This document shows, one piece after another, positions 5,882 through 7,919 of a DNA stretch of 7,919 nucleotides. Numbering within the stretch: position 1 is the first letter of the stretch; each line of letters opens with the position of its first letter. Below the pieces are notes generated by a model. It was not told the origin of the DNA and did not search any database. It was given only the letters and a program-made list of their open reading frames with translations. Origin of the DNA: Bifidobacteriaceae bacterium (GTDB taxonomy: Bacteria > Actinomycetota > Actinomycetes > Actinomycetales > WQXJ01). The DNA is taken from the NCBI GenBank assembly GCA_031278675.1, contig JAITJY010000373.1, forward strand, positions 1 through 7,919, in the 5' to 3' direction. Position numbers and translations under genes: made by a program.

Positions 5882-6034
5882 ATGAAGAGATTTGCGAAGG
5901 CACTGGTGAACTTGGTTTCGTCCTCGGTGCGGGCCGGATCGGTCCTGATGGAGAACGGCGCGAAGCGCCTTACGGATTACGCCGACAGGCGTGGCGATCC
6001 GCCGCCGGACAACCGCGACACTGAGCGCGCATAA
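5882..6034 (+). CDS. Small protein of unknown function (50 residues), convergent with the rRNA methyltransferase gene
   Basis: I do not recognise this protein. The ATG at 5882 is preceded by AAGGAG at 5865-5870 (11 bases away) and a second GGAG at 5872-5875 (6 bases away), an unusually good ribosome binding region here; this start is preferred over an in-frame ATG at 5774 that lacks one. The N-terminal half, MKRFAKALVNLVSSSVRAGS, alternates hydrophobic and basic residues and could form an amphipathic helix; no clear signal peptide or transmembrane segment. The C-terminal third (about 32-50) is charged and Pro/Asp/Arg-rich. Its last 58 coding bases are antisense to the last 19 codons of the methyltransferase gene. 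A candidate -10 taaact lies at 5757-5762 without a matching -35. There is no Cys/Ser/Thr-rich core, so it is not a thiopeptide precursor. It may be real because of the start context, but could be chance. Confidence 0.55.
   Translation: MKRFAKALVNLVSSSVRAGSVLMENGAKRLTDYADRRGDPPPDNRDTERA
5957..5969 (-). terminator. Weak hairpin just after the methyltransferase stop
   Basis: ggcgc (5957-5961) and gcgcc (5965-5969) form a five-bp stem with a three-base loop, about seven bases past the TAA at 5979-5977 on the minus strand and followed by GTTCT. The stem is short and the T-run poor, so termination here is only possible. It lies inside the small plus-strand gene. Confidence 0.2.
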
Positions 6035-6816
6035 ACCGCTACAGCGCAGGCCACCGACACGTTGAGGGACTCCGCGCCCCGACGCATCGGGATAGTGACG
6101 CGGATCGTGGCCGCCTCCGCCACGGCCGATGACGGGCCGTAGCGCTCACTGCCGAACACCAGCGCGACCGGCCCTGGCCGGTTCGCCAACCCGTCGAGGC
6201 GAACGGCACCGCCGACCTCGAAGACGGCCACCTCCAGGCCCGCCCCATGTAAGAAGCTGAGCGTTTCCGCTGCCGAGGAGATCACCGTGGGCAGCGAAAA
6301 GACATAGCCGCGGCTGGCTCGCAACAGCCGCCTATCCGCCACGCTGTCCAGGTTCGAGTCGACCAGCACAACACCGGCGGCGCCCAGCGCGAAGGCCGAC
6401 CGCACAATTGCGCCGATGTTGCCGACTATCCGCACGCCATCGAGCACCACGACATCCCCAGTCCGCTCCAAGATGTCCGTCAGGCGCGCCGGCGTCGGCA
6501 ACTTGATGACAGCAAAGACGTGGGCGCGCTTGTCAGATTTGAAGATGCGGATGCCGTCCTGAGGCGCGATGGAACGGATCGGCACGTGGGCTTGTTCGCA
6601 CGCCTGTACGAGTTGCTCCGGTACTACATGGCCATCTTCGACGTAGACTTCGATCACCTGAACCCCGGCCGCCAAACAATGCAGGATCAGTTCCGCGTCT
6701 TCGAGCACCGACTGCTTCGAACCCTTCGCCGGGTGCCGCACCAGGTCAAAGGCGCGCTGAAGCGCGCTCGCCGTCGCGGGAGCCCAGCGCGGATCGGTGT
6801 TTGGCACGCCGGCCAC
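5977..6816 (-). CDS. Tsr/NshR-type 23S rRNA 2'-O-methyltransferase (SPOUT family), probable thiostrepton-resistance homologue
   Basis: S-adenosylmethionine-dependent SPOUT (SpoU/TrmH) methyltransferase of 279 residues. Domain order: an N-terminal L30e-like RNA-binding region (about 15-110) and a knotted catalytic domain (about 120-265). SPOUT motifs are present: motif 1 VGNIGAIVR (131-139) with N133 and the catalytic-type R139, motif 2 LVFGSERYG (219-227) and motif 3 IPM...ESLNVSV (242-255). The stretch DVVVLDGVRIVGNIGAIVR (121-139) and the following SVADRRLLRASRGYVFSLP (158-176) closely match Tsr of Streptomyces azureus as I recall it; so does the N-terminal AAGVQVIEVY (49-58). That enzyme methylates A1067 in the L11-binding loop and blocks thiostrepton. 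The substrate here is inferred. The start is a GTG with only a weak upstream GGATGG. It lies downstream of prfA in the same orientation; its 3' end overlaps the small convergent gene. No thiopeptide genes are visible, so this would be resistance without production, or a housekeeping modification. Confidence 0.88.
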   Translation of the reverse strand: MAGVPNTDPRWAPATASALQRAFDLVRHPAKGSKQSVLEDAELILHCLAAGVQVIEVYVEDGHVVPEQLVQACEQAHVPIRSIAPQDGIRIFKSDKRAHVFAVIKLPTPARLTDILERTGDVVVLDGVRIVGNIGAIVRSAFALGAAGVVLVDSNLDSVADRRLLRASRGYVFSLPTVISSAAETLSFLHGAGLEVAVFEVGGAVRLDGLANRPGPVALVFGSERYGPSSAVAEAATIRVTIPMRRGAESLNVSVACAVAVYARSVSRLSGGGSPRLSA

Positions 6817-6861
6817 GCTACCATCCGGCCGGGCTGAGCGGCTGGGCCTCCTCGGCCGCGC

Positions 6862-6935
6862 AGGCGAGCCACCCCGGCCGGGTTAGGCCGGTGGGCCGCA
6901 ACGGCCGGCTAGGCGAGCCGCGCCAGCCGGGTTAG
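6862..6935. repeat. 49-bp period degenerate repeat between prfA and the methyltransferase gene
   Basis: The 25-base segments at 6862-6886 and 6911-6935, both beginning aggcgagcc and ending gccgggttag, match at 22 of 25 positions with a 49-base offset. The second copy contains the prfA stop codon (6934-6932). Sequence before 6862 (about 6823-6861) looks like a further decayed unit with ccggccgggct and cggccg. The interval 6817-6931 has no other gene. The hairpin ggccg/cggcc (6894-6906) has no T-run. Confidence 0.8.
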
Positions 6936-7919
6936 CTTGGGGCCAGCCGAGCGGCGGCATCCGCCGCCTGAGCGGAGGCGATCACCGGATCAAGATCGCC
7001 GCCCAGAACCTGGTCCAAGTTGTACGCCTTGAAGCCAGTGCGATGATCGGCGATCCGGTTCTCCGGGAAATTGTAGGTCCGAATGCGTTCCGAACGGTCC
7101 ACGGTCCGGATTTGGGAACGGCGCTGGTCAGCGGCGGCCGCAGCCGCCGCCTCGGCCTGAATAGCCGCGAGCCGGGCCCGCAAAATCCGCAGAGCTTGGT
7201 CTTTGTTTTGGAGCTGCGATTTCTCGTTCTGACAACTCACCACCACACCGGTCGGCAGGTGCGTGATGCGCACAGCGCTGTCGGTGGTGTTGACAGACTG
7301 CCCACCCGGCCCGGAGGAACGGAACACGTCGACACGGATCTCGTTCGGGTCGATCTCAACTTCGGCGGGGTCATCGACCTCGGGCAACACCAGCACGCCG
7401 GCGGCTGAAGTGTGAATCCGGCCCTGCGATTCGGTCACGGGCACCCGTTGGACCCGGTGGACGCCACCCTCATATTTCAGGTGCGCCCACACGCCATCCT
7501 GCGGCTCCGGATGGCCGCGCGCCTTGATCGCGACGGAGATGTCCTTCAGTCCGCCCAACTCGGTTTCGTTGACGTCCAACACCTCGACCGACCAGCCGCG
7601 GCGCTCCGCGTACCGCTGGTACATGCGGAACAAATCCCCGGCGAACAGCGCCGATTCCTCGCCGCCGGCACCAGCTTTGATCTCCATGATCACGTCGCGG
7701 GCATCGTCCGGGTCGCGCGGCGCCAACAATTCGCGCAGCGCCCGCTCGGCGGCCCCGCAGACCGCTTCAAGTTCCGGCACCTCGGCCGCGAAGGACGGAT
7801 CGCCGCCTGCCAGTTCGCGGGCCGCCGCCAGGTCGCTGACCGCCGTTTGGTACGCCTGATAGGCGCGAACCGCCTGGTCAACCTCAGCGTACCGGCGCCC
7901 CACCCGCCGCGCCCGCCCC
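6932..7919 (-). CDS. prfA: Peptide chain release factor 1 (5' end cut by window edge)
   Basis: Class I release factor that reads UAA and UAG in the ribosomal A site and triggers peptide release. The visible 328 residues lack only about 30 N-terminal residues of a typical RF1; the frame stays open to the right edge, so the internal GTG at 7903 is not the true start. The codon-recognition motif reads PVT (7441-7433) within VQRVPVTESQGRIHTS; a PxT tripeptide marks RF1 rather than RF2 (SPF). The catalytic GGQ lies at 7306-7298 in SSGPGGQSVNTTDS. The downstream RSERIRTYNFPENRI block is also standard. In many bacteria prmC, which methylates the GGQ glutamine, follows directly; here the next gene is the Tsr-like methyltransferase, about 115 bases away, in the same orientation and possibly co-transcribed. 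Confidence 0.97.
   Translation of the reverse strand, partial: GRARRVGRRYAEVDQAVRAYQAYQTAVSDLAAARELAGGDPSFAAEVPELEAVCGAAERALRELLAPRDPDDARDVIMEIKAGAGGEESALFAGDLFRMYQRYAERRGWSVEVLDVNETELGGLKDISVAIKARGHPEPQDGVWAHLKYEGGVHRVQRVPVTESQGRIHTSAAGVLVLPEVDDPAEVEIDPNEIRVDVFRSSGPGGQSVNTTDSAVRITHLPTGVVVSCQNEKSQLQNKDQALRILRARLAAIQAEAAAAAAADQRRSQIRTVDRSERIRTYNFPENRIADHRTGFKAYNLDQVLGGDLDPVIASAQAADAAARLAPS

Noticed and set aside
5882..6034. Thiopeptide precursor paired with the Tsr-like enzyme
   Set aside because: The C-terminus is Pro/Asp/Arg-rich with no Cys/Ser/Thr core, and no cyclodehydratase or dehydratase genes are in view.

Overview
The window comes from a high-GC actinobacterium. The evidence is the gene set and order: thrS, a HIT-family hydrolase or phosphorylase, a phosphatidylinositol-phosphate synthase, a PatA-like acyltransferase and pimA. 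This is the conserved actinobacterial locus for phosphatidylinositol mannosides (PIMs). Frequent GTG starts and GC-biased codons fit. I cannot assign a genus from the sequence alone.

Layout: positions 1-5333 hold five tightly packed minus-strand genes. In transcription order they are thrS (3354-5333), HIT protein (2585-3367), PI-phosphate synthase (1973-2584), acyltransferase (840-1976) and pimA (843 down to the left edge, incomplete). Adjacent genes overlap by 4 to 14 bases or abut with no gap, so they look like one translationally coupled operon. The three lipid genes act in sequence at the inner face of the membrane: CDP-diacylglycerol and inositol phosphate give PI-phosphate, PI is mannosylated by PimA, and the mannose is acylated.

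Positions 5334-5881 carry no convincing long gene. They hold a probable thrS promoter and structured leader, strong GC hairpins and four tandem 42-bp repeats. A 50-residue plus-strand gene (5882-6034) follows and converges with a minus-strand SPOUT methyltransferase gene (5977-6816), overlapping its 3' end. That methyltransferase resembles thiostrepton-resistance enzymes (Tsr/NshR type, 23S rRNA A1067 2'-O-methylation) more than generic TrmH. A short gap with 49-bp degenerate repeats separates it from prfA (release factor 1), which runs off the right edge. The usual prfA partner prmC is not next to it.

The most distinctive trait is GC-rich tandem repetition: four separate tracts in under 8 kb. 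Two are in-frame inside otherwise well-conserved enzymes. The most striking inserts 18 four-residue units between the two catalytic residues of the acyltransferase. I see no defence system, mobile element, CRISPR array, tRNA or rRNA.
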